Positions 22,638 to 32,863 are shown, counted from the stretch's first letter. The stretch: DNA of 64,000 nucleotides from Anaeromyxobacter terrae (GCF_022690685.1 NZ_JALCYY010000020.1:22625-86624); one strand, 5' to 3'. The notes: generated by a model not told the origin, from the sequence alone. Numbers and translations are program-made.

Positions 22638-25343
22638 ATGGCCGAAGAGAACCTCCCGCCGAGCCCGCCCGCCGCCCCCGCGGCGCCGCCGCCCGGAGAC
22701 GGGCACCGCGCCCAGGTCGCGATCGAAGACGAGATGCGCAAGTCGTATCTCGACTACTCGATGTCGGTCATCATCGGCCGCGCGCTGCCGGACGTGCGCG
22801 ACGGCCTGAAGCCGGTGCACCGCCGCGTGCTGTACGCGATGCACACCGAGGGGCTGCACCACAACAAGCGCTACTCCAAGTGCGCCGGCGTCGTCGGCGA
22901 GGTGCTGAAGAAGTACCACCCCCACGGCGACGCCTCGGTCTACGACGCGCTGGTCCGCCTCGCGCAGGACTGGAACCTCCGCTACCCGCTCATCGACGGC
23001 CAGGGCAACTTCGGCTCGGTCGACGGCGATCCCGCCGCGGCCTACCGGTACACCGAGTCGCGCCTCGAGCGGCTCGCCGACTTCCTCCTCGCCGACATCG
23101 ACAAGGAGACGGTCGACTGGGGCCCGAACTTCGACGACTCGACCGTCGAGCCGCTCGTCCTGCCGACCCGCTTCCCGAACCTGCTCGTCAACGGCTCGGC
23201 GGGCATCGCGGTCGGCATGGCGACGAACATCCCGCCCCACAACATGGGCGAGGTGATCGACGCGGTGATGCACCTCATCGAGAACCCGAAGGCCACCGTC
23301 CTCGACCTCATGCGCTTCATCCCCGGGCCGGACTTCCCGACGGCGGGGATCATCCAGGGGCGAGACGGGATCCGCGCCGCTTACGAGAAGGGGCGCGGCA
23401 CGATCCAGGTGCGAGCGCGCGCGTCGATCGAGGTTCACCCCAAGACCGAGCGCGAGGCGATCGTCGTCACCGAGATCCCCTACCAGGTGAACAAGGCGAA
23501 GCTCGTCGAGCACATCGCCGAGCTCGTGCGCGAGAAGCGCCTCGAGGGGATCAGCGACCTCCGCGACGAGTCGAGCCGCGAGGGGATGCGGATCGTCATC
23601 GAGCTGAAGCGTGACGCGGTCTCGCAGGTGGTGCTGAACAACCTGTACGCGCACACGCAGATGCAGACCGGCTTCGGCGTGACGCTCCTCGCCATCGACG
23701 GCGGCCAGCCACGCATCCTCACCCTGAAGGAGATGCTCGAGCGCTTCGTCGCCCACCGCCGCGACGTCGTCACCCGCCGCACGCGCTTCGAGCTGCGCAA
23801 GGCACGCGAGCGCGAGCACATCCTGCTCGGCCTGCAGATCGCGCTCGACCACCTCGACGAGATCATCGAGCTCATCCGCAAGGCGCCCGACCGAGACACC
23901 GCGCGCGACGGGCTCATGACGCGCTTCGCGCTCTCGGAGCTCCAGGCGAAGGCGATCCTGGAGATGCAGCTGCAGCGCCTCACCGGCCTCGAGCGCCAGA
24001 AGATCCTGGACGAGCTCGCCGAGGTGCAGAAGTTCATCGCCCGCCTGAAGGAGATCCTGGCCTCCGAGGCGGTCATGATGGAGGTCATCGTCTCGGAGCT
24101 GAAGGAGGTCCGGCAGCTCTTCGCCGACGAGCGGCGCACGGAGATCCTGGGCGAGGCGACCGACTACTCCACCGAGGACCTCATCGCCGAGGAGGAGATG
24201 GTCGTCACCGTCTCCCACGCCGGCTACGTGAAGCGGAACCCGGTGTCGCTCTACCGCGCCCAGCGGCGCGGCGGGCGCGGCAAGACCGGCGCGGCGACGC
24301 GGGACGAGGACTTCCTCGAGTCGATCTTCGTCGCCTCGACGCACAGCTACCTGCTCGTCTTCTCCGACAAGGGGAAGGTCTACTGGCTCAAGGTCCACGA
24401 GATCCCGCCCGCCGGCCGGGCCGCGCGGGGAAAGCCCATCGTGAACCTCGTGCAGCTCTCGCCGGGCGAGAAGGTCGCGGCGATCCTGCCGGTGCGGCGA
24501 CTCCCCGAGCCGGCCGGCGCCGAGGAGGCGGCCGAGATCGCCGCCGAGCCGGGCGAGGCCGAGGGAGCGGATCCCGCCGAGAAGGCGAGCGCGGCGGCCG
24601 CCGGCGAGGCCGGACAGTTCGTGTTCATGGCCACGCGCCGGGGCCTCATCAAGAAGACCCGCCTCGAGCAGTTCGCGCGGCCGCGCGGCGCCGGCATCAT
24701 CGCGCTCGGCATCGAGGAGGGCGACGAGCTCATCGCGGCGCGGCTCATCGACGGGAAGAGCCACGTGCTCCTCTCGACCGCGCAGGGGATGGCGATCCGC
24801 TTCGAGGAGTCGGACGTCCGCGCCATGGGGCGGACCGCCTACGGCGTGAAGGGCATCACCCTCGAGGCGGGCGACGCGGTCGTCTCGGCCGAGTCGATCC
24901 CCGCCGCGCCGGCGGAGGGCGAGCCCGCGCCGACGGTCCTCACCGTCACCCAGAACGGCTACGGCAAGCGCACCGAGCTCGCCGAGTACCGCGTCCAGAC
25001 GCGCGGCGGGAAGGGCATCATCACCATCAAGACCACCGAGCGGAACGGCCCGGTGGTCGCCGCGGCGCTCGTGTCCGACGCCGAGGAGGTGATGCTCATC
25101 ACGAACGGCGGCATGCTCATCCGAATGCCGGCGCGGGGGATCAGCGTCATCGGGCGGAACACCCAGGGCGTCCGGCTCATCACGCTCGAGTCGAAGTCGG
25201 AGCAGGTGGTGGGCGTCGCGCGCGTCGCCGAGACGACCCCGGAGGCGGCCGCGGCCGGCGTCGCCGAGGCGCCGGAGGGCGAGGAGCCGCCGGAGGGCTC
25301 GCCGGAGGACGAGGGCGGCGGGGAGCCGGAGGCCGGCGCGTGA
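22638..25343 (+). CDS. gyrA: DNA gyrase subunit A
   Basis: DNA cleavage-religation subunit of gyrase. 901 aa. The N-terminal [28 protein letters not shown] block is near residue 35, and the quinolone region reads [17 protein letters not shown] near residue 95, followed by the catalytic tyrosine in [11 protein letters not shown]. The GyrA box QRRGGRG near residue 545 identifies gyrase rather than topoisomerase IV. The C-terminal beta-propeller contains an Ala/Glu-rich insert (about residues 630-655), and the protein ends in a Glu/Pro/Gly-rich acidic tail. The ATG at 22638 follows GGGAGGGA. Its stop overlaps the next gene. Confidence 0.97.
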   Translation: MAEENLPPSPPAAPAAPPPGDGHRAQVAIEDEMRKSYLDYSMSVIIGRALPDVRDGLKPVHRRVLYAMHTEGLHHNKRYSKCAGVVGEVLKKYHPHGDASVYDALVRLAQDWNLRYPLIDGQGNFGSVDGDPAAAYRYTESRLERLADFLLADIDKETVDWGPNFDDSTVEPLVLPTRFPNLLVNGSAGIAVGMATNIPPHNMGEVIDAVMHLIENPKATVLDLMRFIPGPDFPTAGIIQGRDGIRAAYEKGRGTIQVRARASIEVHPKTEREAIVVTEIPYQVNKAKLVEHIAELVREKRLEGISDLRDESSREGMRIVIELKRDAVSQVVLNNLYAHTQMQTGFGVTLLAIDGGQPRILTLKEMLERFVAHRRDVVTRRTRFELRKAREREHILLGLQIALDHLDEIIELIRKAPDRDTARDGLMTRFALSELQAKAILEMQLQRLTGLERQKILDELAEVQKFIARLKEILASEAVMMEVIVSELKEVRQLFADERRTEILGEATDYSTEDLIAEEEMVVTVSHAGYVKRNPVSLYRAQRRGGRGKTGAATRDEDFLESIFVASTHSYLLVFSDKGKVYWLKVHEIPPAGRAARGKPIVNLVQLSPGEKVAAILPVRRLPEPAGAEEAAEIAAEPGEAEGADPAEKASAAAAGEAGQFVFMATRRGLIKKTRLEQFARPRGAGIIALGIEEGDELIAARLIDGKSHVLLSTAQGMAIRFEESDVRAMGRTAYGVKGITLEAGDAVVSAESIPAAPAEGEPAPTVLTVTQNGYGKRTELAEYRVQTRGGKGIITIKTTERNGPVVAAALVSDAEEVMLITNGGMLIRMPARGISVIGRNTQGVRLITLESKSEQVVGVARVAETTPEAAAAGVAEAPEGEEPPEGSPEDEGGGEPEAGA

Positions 25344-26179
25344 GGCGTCGCCCGGGCCCCTTCGCCGCCGCGCTCGCGGCGGCGCTCGCGCTCGCCTGCG
25401 CCTCGCCGGCGAAGCGCCTCGAGGAGGCGACCGCGCGCCGCCACGCGGGCGACGCGAAGGGCGCGCTCCAGGGCTACAAGGCGGTGCTCGCCGAGCTCGG
25501 CGACGCCGCGCTCTCCTCCGACGAGGCGGCCGTGCGCCTCAAGGCGCTCCGCTTCGCGGGGGACGTCTCGTACCTCGAGCTCGGCGACTACACCGGCGCG
25601 ATCTCCTACTACCGGCGGATCGTGGCGCTCTACCCGGGCGGCAAGGAGGCGCGCGAGGCGCGCGTCCAGATCGGCGACATCTACCGCGAGCGCTTCCGCG
25701 ACCCGCTCGCTGCGATCGCTCAGTACGCCGACGTCGCCGCCTCGGACGCGCCGGAGGCGCCGCGCTACCAGCTCGAGGTCGCGCGCGCCTACCTCGAGCT
25801 CAAGAACTGGTCGCAGGCCCGCACCGAGGCGCGCATCCTGCGCGAGAAGTGGCCGGACCACGAGCTCGCCGACGAGGCGCAGCTCCTCGCCGCGCAGGCG
25901 TGGTCGCTCGAGAAGCGCGACGACGAGGCGCTCTCGGCGTTCCAGGCCCTCATCGACCGAAAGCCGCGGCCGGAGCTCGTGGCGCGCGCGCTCGAGGGGC
26001 AGGCCCTCATCCACGCGCAGGCGGGCCGCTTCGACCGGGCGCTCGAGCTGTACGCGCTCGCCCTGCCCATCCACCCGAACCCGGACGCGATCCGGACCAA
26101 CATCGAGGCGGTCACCGAGCGCCGCGAGCGGGCGAAGCCCGCGACGCTGCCCGGCGATCGCGCCGCCGCCTTCCGCTAG
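25340..26179 (+). CDS. TPR-repeat lipoprotein
   Basis: 279-aa predicted lipoprotein. The N-terminal signal ends in a lipobox ALACAS near residue 21, followed by Ala/Glu-rich helical TPR pairs, for example [20 protein letters not shown] and [20 protein letters not shown]. The last hairpin ends in a basic tail. The fold resembles outer-membrane BamD/YbgF-type TPR adaptors, but I cannot assign it to one. GTG start within the gyrA stop (GTGA) and a 17-nt gap to hemL suggest one transcript. Confidence 0.75.
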   Translation: MRRRPGPFAAALAAALALACASPAKRLEEATARRHAGDAKGALQGYKAVLAELGDAALSSDEAAVRLKALRFAGDVSYLELGDYTGAISYYRRIVALYPGGKEAREARVQIGDIYRERFRDPLAAIAQYADVAASDAPEAPRYQLEVARAYLELKNWSQARTEARILREKWPDHELADEAQLLAAQAWSLEKRDDEALSAFQALIDRKPRPELVARALEGQALIHAQAGRFDRALELYALALPIHPNPDAIRTNIEAVTERRERAKPATLPGDRAAAFR

Positions 26180-26196
26180 TCACCCAGAGGAAAGCC

Positions 26197-27486
26197 ATGA
26201 AGACGGACCTGTCGGAGAAGCTGTTCGCGAAGGCGCAGACCCTGTTCCCCGGCGGCGTGAACTCGCCGGTGCGCGCGTTCCGCGGCGTCGGCGGGACGCC
26301 CCGCTTCATCGCGCGCGGCAGGGGCAGCCACCTGTTCGACGTCGACGGCAACGACTACGTCGACTACGTGCTCTCCTGGGGCCCGATGATCGTCGGGCAC
26401 GCTCACCCCGAGGTGATGCGCGAGGTGCAGGACGCCATGAAGGAGGGCGCGTCCTTCGGCGCCCCCTCGCCGCGCGAGATCACCCTCGCCGAGCTGGTGC
26501 GCGAGCGGATGCCCTGGATCGAGAAGATGCGCTTCTGCTCCTCGGGCACCGAGGCGACCACCGCCGCGATCCGCGTCGCGCGCGGCTTCACCGGGCGCGA
26601 CGACATCCTCAAGTTCGAGGGGTGCTACCACGGCGCCGGCGATCCGCTCCTCGTGAAGGCCGGCTCGGGCGTCGAGACGCTCGGGCTGCCCGACTCGCCG
26701 GGCGTGCCGGCGGACCTCGCGAAGCACACGCTCACGCTGCCGTACAACGACCTCGCCGCGGCGGAGCGGCTCTTCGCCGAGCGCGGCGACACGCTCGCCG
26801 GCGTCATCATCGAGCCGGTGGTGGGCAACATGGGCGTGCTCGTCCCGAAGGCGGGCTACCTCGCGGGCCTGCTCGCGCTCTGCCGCAAGCACGGCGCGCT
26901 CTTCATCGTCGACGAGGTGATGACCGGCTTCCGCGTGTCGTCCGGCGGCGCGTGCGGGCTCTACGGCATCCGGCCGGACCTCGTCACCTTCGGCAAGGTC
27001 ATCGGCGGCGGGCTGCCGGTGGGCGCCTTCGGCGGGCGCGCCGACGTGATGGACCGGGTCGCGCCGGCGGGGCCCATCTACCAGGCGGGCACGCTCTCCG
27101 GGAACCCGATGGCGATGGCGGCCGGGAACGCCACCCTGCGGCTCATGACCCCCGCCGCCTACGAGAAGCTCGAGGGGCTCGGCGCGAAGCTCGCGGACGG
27201 GCTCCGCGCCCGCGCGGCGGCCGCGAAGGTGCCGGTCCAGGTGAACCGGGTCGGCTCGATGCTCACGGTGTTCTTCTCGGAGAAGCCGGTGTTCGACGCG
27301 GCGAGCGCGCGGCACTCCTCGACGAAGCGCTTCGGCGCCTTCTTCCACCGCATGCTCGAGGGCGGCGCGTACCTCCCCCCCTCGCAGTTCGAGGCGGCGT
27401 TCCTCTCGACGGCGCACTCCGAGGGCGACGTCGAGCACACGCTCCTCGCCGCCGAGGCGGCCTTCGCCGAGGCCGCGAAGGTCTAG
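26197..27486 (+). CDS. hemL: Glutamate-1-semialdehyde 2,1-aminomutase
   Basis: PLP enzyme forming 5-aminolevulinate from glutamate-1-semialdehyde, the C5 route to tetrapyrroles. 429 aa. N-terminal FPGGVNSPVRAF and a PSPREITLAEL block, SSGTEATTAAIRVARG near residue 118 and the PLP lysine in LVTFGKVIGGGLPVGAFGGR near residue 268. The frame is open upstream, but the ATG at 26197 after CAGAGGAAAG is the family start. It lies in the gyrA-TPR-hemL-aminotransferase cluster. Confidence 0.96.
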   Translation: MKTDLSEKLFAKAQTLFPGGVNSPVRAFRGVGGTPRFIARGRGSHLFDVDGNDYVDYVLSWGPMIVGHAHPEVMREVQDAMKEGASFGAPSPREITLAELVRERMPWIEKMRFCSSGTEATTAAIRVARGFTGRDDILKFEGCYHGAGDPLLVKAGSGVETLGLPDSPGVPADLAKHTLTLPYNDLAAAERLFAERGDTLAGVIIEPVVGNMGVLVPKAGYLAGLLALCRKHGALFIVDEVMTGFRVSSGGACGLYGIRPDLVTFGKVIGGGLPVGAFGGRADVMDRVAPAGPIYQAGTLSGNPMAMAAGNATLRLMTPAAYEKLEGLGAKLADGLRARAAAAKVPVQVNRVGSMLTVFFSEKPVFDAASARHSSTKRFGAFFHRMLEGGAYLPPSQFEAAFLSTAHSEGDVEHTLLAAEAAFAEAAKV

Positions 27487-28620
27487 ATGGCGCCCGGCTG
27501 GGCGGAGCGCTTCGCGCCGTTCGAGGGCGTCGCCTACCTCGACGCCGCGAGCCAGGGGCCCATCCCGCTCGCGGCGTCGCGCGCCGGGCGCGAGGCGCTC
27601 GCGCTGAAGGAGCGCCCCTGGCGCATCTCGAGCGCGACCTACGTCTCGGCGGTCTCCGAGGCGCGCGCCCTCGCGGCGCGCCTCCTCGGCGCGCGCGAGG
27701 AGGCGGTCGCGCTCGTCACCGGCGCCGGCCAGGTGGTGAACGCGGTCGCCCGCGGGCTCGATCTGGGCGAGGGTGACGAGGTCGTCCTCGCGCGCCACGA
27801 GTTCCCCTCGAACGTTCTCCCCTGGCGCTGGCTCGCGCGTCGCGGCGTCGCGATCCGCGTCGTCGAGCCCGATCACCCGGCGGGCGCGGTCTCGGCGGAG
27901 CGGCTCGCCGAGGCGGTCGGCCCGCGCACGCGGGTCGTCGCGTTCGCCCACGTCTCGTACCTCCACGGCGGGCGGCTCGAGCCCGGGCCCGTCGTGGAGG
28001 CGGCGCGCCGGTTCGGCGCCATCACGGTGGTGGACGGGAGCCAGGCGGCGGGCGCGCTGCCCTTCGACTTCGGAGGCTCCGGCGTCGACGTCTACGCCGC
28101 CTCGGCCTACAAGCACCTCCTCGGCCCTTACGGCTGCGGGCTCGGCCTCTTCTCGGCGCAGGTGCTCGACCGGCTCGCGGTGGGCGACGTGAACTGGCTC
28201 GCGGTGAAGGGGGCGGAGGACTACGACCACCTCCCCGCGCACATCGAGCTCAAGGCCGGCGCGCAGCGCTACGACGCCCACGAGACGGCGGCCTTCTTCA
28301 ACCTCCTCCCGTTCGTCGAGTCGCTCCGGCTCCTCCTCGAGGCCACGCCCGCGGCGGTCCAGGCCCACGCGCGCGCGCTCGGCGATCGCCTCCTCGCGCG
28401 CCTGCCGCCCGGCTTCGCCGCCGCGAGCCCGCTCGAGCCGGCTGCGCGCAGTCACCTCCTCTGCCTGCGGGCGCAGTCCTCCGCCGGCACCCTGGCCGCC
28501 TATGAGCGGCTCCGCGCCGCCAAGGTCTGGGTCTCCCTGCGCGGCGACCGGATCCGAGTGTCGCCGCACCTTTACAGCACGGACGAGGACGCCGACCGCC
28601 TGCTCGCCGCGCTCTCCTGA
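27487..28620 (+). CDS. Class V aminotransferase, cysteine desulfurase-like
   Basis: 377-aa fold-type I PLP enzyme. N-terminal FEGVAYLDAASQGPIP, central VVDGSQAAGALPFDF with the Asp that contacts the pyridine nitrogen, and the Schiff-base lysine in YAASAYKHLLGPYGCGLG near residue 213. There is no obvious catalytic cysteine loop, so it may be an aminotransferase or lyase rather than a sulfur donor. The ATG directly follows the hemL stop, indicating translational coupling. Substrate unknown. Confidence 0.85.
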   Translation: MAPGWAERFAPFEGVAYLDAASQGPIPLAASRAGREALALKERPWRISSATYVSAVSEARALAARLLGAREEAVALVTGAGQVVNAVARGLDLGEGDEVVLARHEFPSNVLPWRWLARRGVAIRVVEPDHPAGAVSAERLAEAVGPRTRVVAFAHVSYLHGGRLEPGPVVEAARRFGAITVVDGSQAAGALPFDFGGSGVDVYAASAYKHLLGPYGCGLGLFSAQVLDRLAVGDVNWLAVKGAEDYDHLPAHIELKAGAQRYDAHETAAFFNLLPFVESLRLLLEATPAAVQAHARALGDRLLARLPPGFAAASPLEPAARSHLLCLRAQSSAGTLAAYERLRAAKVWVSLRGDRIRVSPHLYSTDEDADRLLAALS

Positions 28621-28661
28621 AGAGGGCGGGGTGGGAGCGCTCCCGTCGGGGTGCGAGACCA

Positions 28662-28691
28662 TTGACGTCCCTGCCGCGCCCCTGCTATACG
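28662..28691 (+). promoter_or_regulatory. Putative promoter of the Fo ATP synthase operon
   Basis: TTGACG (28662-28667), then CTATAC (28685-28690) after 17 nt, or TATACG (28686-28691) after 18 nt. It lies 77 nt upstream of the first Fo-associated gene and supports separate transcription of Fo from F1. Confidence 0.55.
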
Positions 28692-28768
28692 GGCGTGCCT
28701 TTCCGCCCGCGGAAGCATTGGGGAATCCCGCTTCTCCGGGGTGCGGAGGGGCCGGCAGCGGAGGGTCT

Positions 28769-29032
28769 TTGGCGGGTCCCGAGGATCGAGAGCGCGGGTC
28801 CCCTGACGACAAGGGGCTCTCCGGCCTCGCCGAGGGGTACCGGAAGGCCGCGCCGTACATGGCGGCCTCCTCGAGCCTCGTCGGCGCGGTCGGCGTGTTC
28901 ACGTTCCTCGGCTACCTCGCCGACCGGAAGCTCGGGAACGAGGTCCCCTGGCTCACGATGCTGGGGGCGGTGCTCGGCATGACGGGCGGCTTCATCAGCT
29001 TCTTCAGGCAGGTCCTCAAGGGAAAGAAGTGA
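28769..29032 (+). CDS. AtpZ/AtpI-family ATP synthase accessory protein
   Basis: About 87 aa with two membrane helices: [20 protein letters not shown] and [20 protein letters not shown]. The YLADRKLG...PW motif between them is typical of AtpZ. Such proteins sit ahead of the Fo genes and have been linked to Mg2+ uptake or c-ring assembly. The start is uncertain: TTG at 28769 follows GGAGGG, and an in-frame ATG lies at 28859. The stop overlaps the next start. Confidence 0.75.
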   Translation: MAGPEDRERGSPDDKGLSGLAEGYRKAAPYMAASSSLVGAVGVFTFLGYLADRKLGNEVPWLTMLGAVLGMTGGFISFFRQVLKGKK

Positions 29033-29397
29033 AGCATCAGGTCATCACCGTCGCCCTCTCGCTCGCCTTCGTCGGCCTCGCGCTCGCCGCGGGGCAGTAC
29101 CGGCGCGCGGCGCTCATCGGCGCGACGACCTGCACCTTCACGGCCCTCGGCTCGATGCTCGTGCTCTCCCGCTCGGTGCGGAACGCCGAGAAGCCGCTCA
29201 AGCCCGCCCTGCTCGTCATGACCGTCGCGTTCCTCGCCCGCATCCTCCTCGTCGCGCTCGGCACGGTGTTCGTCGCGCGCGCGGGCGAGAACGTCTTCGC
29301 CTTCGTCGTCGCCTTCTTCGTGCCGTACTTCGCCTTCAGCGCCGTCGAGGGCGCCTACCTCCACTCGCTCCGCCGCTACACGGGAAGGGCCGCATGA
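29029..29397 (+). CDS. atpI: ATP synthase subunit I (AtpI-like)
   Basis: 122-aa integral membrane protein with four predicted helices at about residues 5-22, 26-47, 57-80 and 88-108. The [19 protein letters not shown] and [16 protein letters not shown] segments fit the UncI/AtpI family, which helps c-ring assembly. GTG start overlaps the AtpZ stop by 4 nt, and its own stop overlaps atpB by 4 nt. Confidence 0.75.
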   Translation: MKHQVITVALSLAFVGLALAAGQYRRAALIGATTCTFTALGSMLVLSRSVRNAEKPLKPALLVMTVAFLARILLVALGTVFVARAGENVFAFVVAFFVPYFAFSAVEGAYLHSLRRYTGRAA

Positions 29398-30542
29398 CCG
29401 CCATCCTGACCCTCGCGCTCACGCTTTCCCTCGCCCAGGCGCCCGCCGCCGTCGGCACCGATGCCGCGACGGCGCACGAGGCCACCGCCCCCGCCCCGGA
29501 GGGCGGGCACGGCGAGGCCGTCCACGAAGCGCCCGCCGGCGAGCACGGCGCCGCCGAGGGCGGCCACGGCGGCGGGGGGCACGGCGGCGGGCTCTCCGAG
29601 TCGCTCATGCACCACGTGACCGACGGTCACACGCTCGAGTACCCGGGCTACTGCGAGGGCGGCTTCGCCTGGAACTGCGAGATCGACCTCGACCACGTGT
29701 TCGGCACGCAGCGCGACCCCGCCACCGGCAAGGCGTCCGGCCCGCTCGTCTTCGGCGCGCTCGACATGACGCCCACGAAGCACGCGGTGATGATGTGGCT
29801 CGCCTCGCTCGTGCTCATCGTCGCGTTCGTCGCGGCGGTGCGAAAGAAGGGGCTCGTTCCGCGCGGCCTCTACAACTTCCTCGAGATGCTCGTGCAGTTC
29901 GTGCGGAACGAGATCGCCCGCAAGAACATCGGCGAGCACGAGGGCGACCGCTTCGTCCCGTACCTCGTCACCGCGTTCTTCTTCATCCTCTTCGTGAACC
30001 TGTTCGGCCTGCTCCCCTGGTCCGCCACGGCGACCGGGAACCTGTCCGTCACGGTCGCGATGGCGCTCTTCACCTTCGTCATCACGCAGTACGCGGCGAT
30101 CAAGGCGATGGGGCTCGGCGGGTGGCTGAAGCACCTCACCGGCGGGGTCGCGCCGTGGCTCTGGCCGATCATGATCCCGGTCGAGATCCTCGGCCTGTTC
30201 ACGAAGCCCTTCGCCCTCACCGTCCGTCTCTTCGCCAACATGGTGGCGGGCCACATCGTCATCTTCTCGCTCATCGGCCTCATCTTCGCCCTCGGGCACT
30301 GGGGCGTGGCGTTCGGCTCGGTGCCGATGGCGCTCGGCATCTACATGCTCGAGCTCTTCGTCGCCTTCGTGCAGGCGTACATCTTCACGATGCTCTCCTC
30401 GCTCTTCATCGGTCAGGGCCTCGCGCACCACGGCCACGACGAGGAGCACGGCGAGCACGGCCACGCCGAGCCGGGGATGGGCTCGGCCGATCACGGCACT
30501 CACGGTTCTCACGTGGCGGGGGCGTCCCCCGGCCATGGGTAG
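29394..30542 (+). CDS. atpB: ATP synthase Fo subunit a with His-rich termini
   Basis: Proton channel subunit. 382 aa, about 110 longer than the E. coli protein. A signal-like N-terminus is followed by a His/Gly/Glu-rich stretch (about residues 27-66). The membrane core includes [32 protein letters not shown], the essential arginine in [15 protein letters not shown], and [19 protein letters not shown] near the end. The C-terminal tail (about 345-382) is again His-rich ([17 protein letters not shown]). Overlaps atpI by 4 nt. Confidence 0.95.
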   Translation: MTAILTLALTLSLAQAPAAVGTDAATAHEATAPAPEGGHGEAVHEAPAGEHGAAEGGHGGGGHGGGLSESLMHHVTDGHTLEYPGYCEGGFAWNCEIDLDHVFGTQRDPATGKASGPLVFGALDMTPTKHAVMMWLASLVLIVAFVAAVRKKGLVPRGLYNFLEMLVQFVRNEIARKNIGEHEGDRFVPYLVTAFFFILFVNLFGLLPWSATATGNLSVTVAMALFTFVITQYAAIKAMGLGGWLKHLTGGVAPWLWPIMIPVEILGLFTKPFALTVRLFANMVAGHIVIFSLIGLIFALGHWGVAFGSVPMALGIYMLELFVAFVQAYIFTMLSSLFIGQGLAHHGHDEEHGEHGHAEPGMGSADHGTHGSHVAGASPGHG

Positions 30543-30617
30543 TCGAGCGCTCCACGCGCCACGGGAAACAAGCGGCCCGGTAATCCCGCACCTTTCGAAA
30601 GACAAGGCAGGAAGACC

Positions 30618-30848
30618 ATGACCTCCACCGCCCTCGCGTTCCTCTCCGCTGGCTTCGGCGCCGGCCTCGCCGTCCTCGGCGCCGGCCTCGGCATCGGCAA
30701 GCTCGCCGCCGCCGCCATGGAGGGCTCCGCCCGCCAGCCGACCGTCGCCGGCGACATCCGCACCTCGATGATCATCGCCGCCGCCCTCATCGAGGGCGTG
30801 ACGCTCTTCGCGATCGTCGTCTGCGTGCTCCTCGCCATCAAGGCGTAA
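30618..30848 (+). CDS. atpE: ATP synthase Fo subunit c
   Basis: 76-aa proteolipid forming the rotor ring: two helices with the polar loop SARQPTVAGDIR. The ion-binding glutamate is in IIAAALIEGVTLFAIV near residue 60. The residue after the glutamate is Gly, not the Ser seen in many Na+-type rings, so proton coupling is the likelier reading. Follows atpB by 75 nt. Confidence 0.96.
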   Translation: MTSTALAFLSAGFGAGLAVLGAGLGIGKLAAAAMEGSARQPTVAGDIRTSMIIAAALIEGVTLFAIVVCVLLAIKA

Positions 30849-30904
30849 GTCGCACCTCGAAGCCTCGTCGAACCCTCACCTCCTCTTCACCCACGGAGTC
30901 GCGC

Positions 30905-31438
30905 ATGGCCTCCCTCGCGTCCCTGCCCCTCGCAGCCGGAGGGCTCACGGACCTGAACCCCGGCCTCACCCTCTGGGCGGCCATCACGTTCCTGTTCCTG
31001 CTCGTGGTCCTCTCCAAGTTCGCGTGGGGACCCATCGTCAAGATGCTCGACGAGCGCGAGCGGACCATCCGCGAGGCGATCGAGGCGGCCAAGAAGGAGC
31101 GCGCCGAGGCGGAGCGGATGCTCGGTGAGCAGAAGGCCTCCCTCGCCCACGCGCAGCGCGAGGCCGCTGAGCTCGCCCGGCGCAACCAGCAGGAGGTCGA
31201 GGCGCTCCGTCAGGAGCTGACCGCGCGCGCCCGCAAGGAGGCGGACGAGCTCGTCTCCTCCGCCCGCAAGCAGATCGAGGAGGAGAAGACGAAGGCGATG
31301 TCCGAGCTCCGCGCGGTGGTCGCGGACCTCGCCATCGACGCCGCCTCCCGCCTCGTGAAGGCGAACCTCGACGACGCCTCGCAGCGCCAGCTCGTCGAGG
31401 AGTACATCGCACAGCTCCCGGCGAACCGCGCCGCGTAA
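30905..31438 (+). CDS. atpF: ATP synthase Fo subunit b
   Basis: Peripheral stalk subunit. 177 aa: an N-terminal membrane helix (TLWAAITFLFLLVVLSKFAW, about residues 22-41) followed by a long charged coiled coil (MLDERERTIREAIEAAKKER onward). Single copy: there is no second b or b' gene in the cluster. Last Fo gene; terminator at 31464. Confidence 0.95.
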   Translation: MASLASLPLAAGGLTDLNPGLTLWAAITFLFLLVVLSKFAWGPIVKMLDERERTIREAIEAAKKERAEAERMLGEQKASLAHAQREAAELARRNQQEVEALRQELTARARKEADELVSSARKQIEEEKTKAMSELRAVVADLAIDAASRLVKANLDDASQRQLVEEYIAQLPANRAA

Positions 31439-31463
31439 GCGCGCTCTTCGGCCGGTGTCATCG

Positions 31464-31504
31464 CGCTCCGGCGGGCCCCGCGTCCGCCGGAGCGTTTCTC
31501 TTTT
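31464..31504 (+). terminator. Terminator of the Fo operon
   Basis: 11-bp stem CGCTCCGGCGG (31464-31474) with CCGCCGGAGCG (31484-31494), 9-nt loop, then TTTCTCTTTT. Confidence 0.85.
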
Positions 31505-31527
31505 CCGCGGGCTAGAAACAAGGTCGC

Positions 31528-32640
31528 ATGGGTCTCTCGATCGGCATCGTCGGCCTCCCCAACGTGGGGAAGTCCACCCTCTTCAACGCGCTCCTCGGCG
31601 CGGCGCAGGCCGCGGCGGCGAACTACCCGTTCTGCACCATCGAGCCGAACGTGGGCGTCGTGCCGGTGCCCGACCGGAGGCTCGAGCGGCTGGCCGCGCT
31701 CTTCAAGCCGAAGAAGACCACCCCCACCACGCTCGAGTTCGTGGACATCGCCGGCCTCGTCGCCGGCGCCTCCAAGGGCGAGGGGCTCGGCAACCAGTTC
31801 CTCGGCAACATCCGCCAGGTCGACGCGATCGCCCACGTGCTGCGCTGCTTCGAGGACCCCGACGTCGTGCACGTCGCGGGCAAGGTCGATCCGCGCGGCG
31901 ACAAGGAGGTCGTCGAGACCGAGCTCATGCTGAAGGACCTCGACTCGGTCGAGAAGCGGCGCGAGCGGGCGATGAAGAACGCCAAGGCGCCGGGGAAGCC
32001 CGGCGAGCTCGCGAAGGCGGAGCTCGCCGCGCTCGACCGCGCCAAGGCCGGCCTCGAGGCGGGCACGCCCATCCGCGCGCAGAAGCTCTCCGACGAGGAG
32101 CGCGCCCTGCTCGCGGACCTCTTCCTCCTCACCTCCAAGCCGGTGCTCTACATCGCCAACGTGGACGAGTCGCAGCTCGGCAAGGAGGCGACCGACCCGA
32201 GCATCCAGGCGGTGAAGGCGCTCGCCGAAGCCGAGGGCGCGGGGATGGTGGAGATCTCGGGCAAGGTCGAGTCCGAGCTCGCCGCCCTCGCCCCCGGCGA
32301 GCGCGAGGAGTACCTCGCCTCGCTCGGCCTCGAGGAGCCCGGGCTCGACCGGCTCGTCCACGCCGGCTACCGGCTGCTCGGCCTCATCACCTACTTCACC
32401 GCCGGCGAGGACGAGTGCCGCGCCTGGACCGTGAAGAAGGGCACGCACGCCCCCCAGGCCGCGGGCGTCATCCACTCCGACTTCGAGAAGGGCTTCATCA
32501 AGGCCGAGGTGATCCGCATCGAGGATCTCCTGGAGCTGAAGAGCGAGTCCGCCGCCCGCGAGAAGGGCAAGCTGCGCATCGAGGGCAAGGAGTACGTCGT
32601 CCAGGACGGCGACGTGATGCACTTCAGGTTCAATGTCTAA
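31528..32640 (+). CDS. ychF: Ribosome-associated ATPase/GTPase YchF
   Basis: Obg-family P-loop protein that binds ribosomes and, in studied cases, prefers ATP. 370 aa. G1 GLPNVGKSTLFNALL near residue 8, FVDIAGLVAGASKGEGLGNQ (G3) near residue 70, and G4 replaced by NVDE (YIANVDESQLG), the feature associated with ATP preference. The C-terminal TGS domain includes TYFTAGEDECRAWTVKKG and ends VVQDGDVMHFRFNV. The ATG at 31528 lies about 24 nt after the atpF terminator. Confidence 0.95.
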   Translation: MGLSIGIVGLPNVGKSTLFNALLGAAQAAAANYPFCTIEPNVGVVPVPDRRLERLAALFKPKKTTPTTLEFVDIAGLVAGASKGEGLGNQFLGNIRQVDAIAHVLRCFEDPDVVHVAGKVDPRGDKEVVETELMLKDLDSVEKRRERAMKNAKAPGKPGELAKAELAALDRAKAGLEAGTPIRAQKLSDEERALLADLFLLTSKPVLYIANVDESQLGKEATDPSIQAVKALAEAEGAGMVEISGKVESELAALAPGEREEYLASLGLEEPGLDRLVHAGYRLLGLITYFTAGEDECRAWTVKKGTHAPQAAGVIHSDFEKGFIKAEVIRIEDLLELKSESAAREKGKLRIEGKEYVVQDGDVMHFRFNV

Positions 32641-32666
32641 CGGGGGGCTGCGTCGGGTGTTTGAAT

Positions 32667-32798
32667 GGGGGACTGCGTCCCCCGCCCCGTCGAGCGAAGC
32701 TCGCCGGGGCCCCACCCCCGCTCGGCGGGGCCTGTGAACCTGCGCGCCCGCGGTCGCGGGTGCGCGCAGGTTCCCCGCCGGAGGGGCTTCGCCCCTCC
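32667..32798. repeat. Cluster of four small palindromes after ychF
   Basis: Consecutive inverted repeats: GGGGGAC/GTCCCCC (32667-32683), CGAGC/GCTCG (32691-32703), AACCTGCGCGCCCGCG with CGCGGGTGCGCGCAGGTT (32737-32772, one bulge) and GGAGGGGC/GCCCCTCC (32780-32798). Between the second and third lie the words CGAAGCT and ACCCCCGCTCG, which also occur in an in-frame block inside mfd (48839-48908). It may be a REP-like element and may also terminate transcription of ychF and the convergent gene. Confidence 0.5.
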
Positions 32799-32863
32799 CG
32801 CGGTGAGTCCGATCGAAAGGCGTGACGGGTGTCGTCGCCTCGGCGCCCCGCGGTCGGCTTCGG

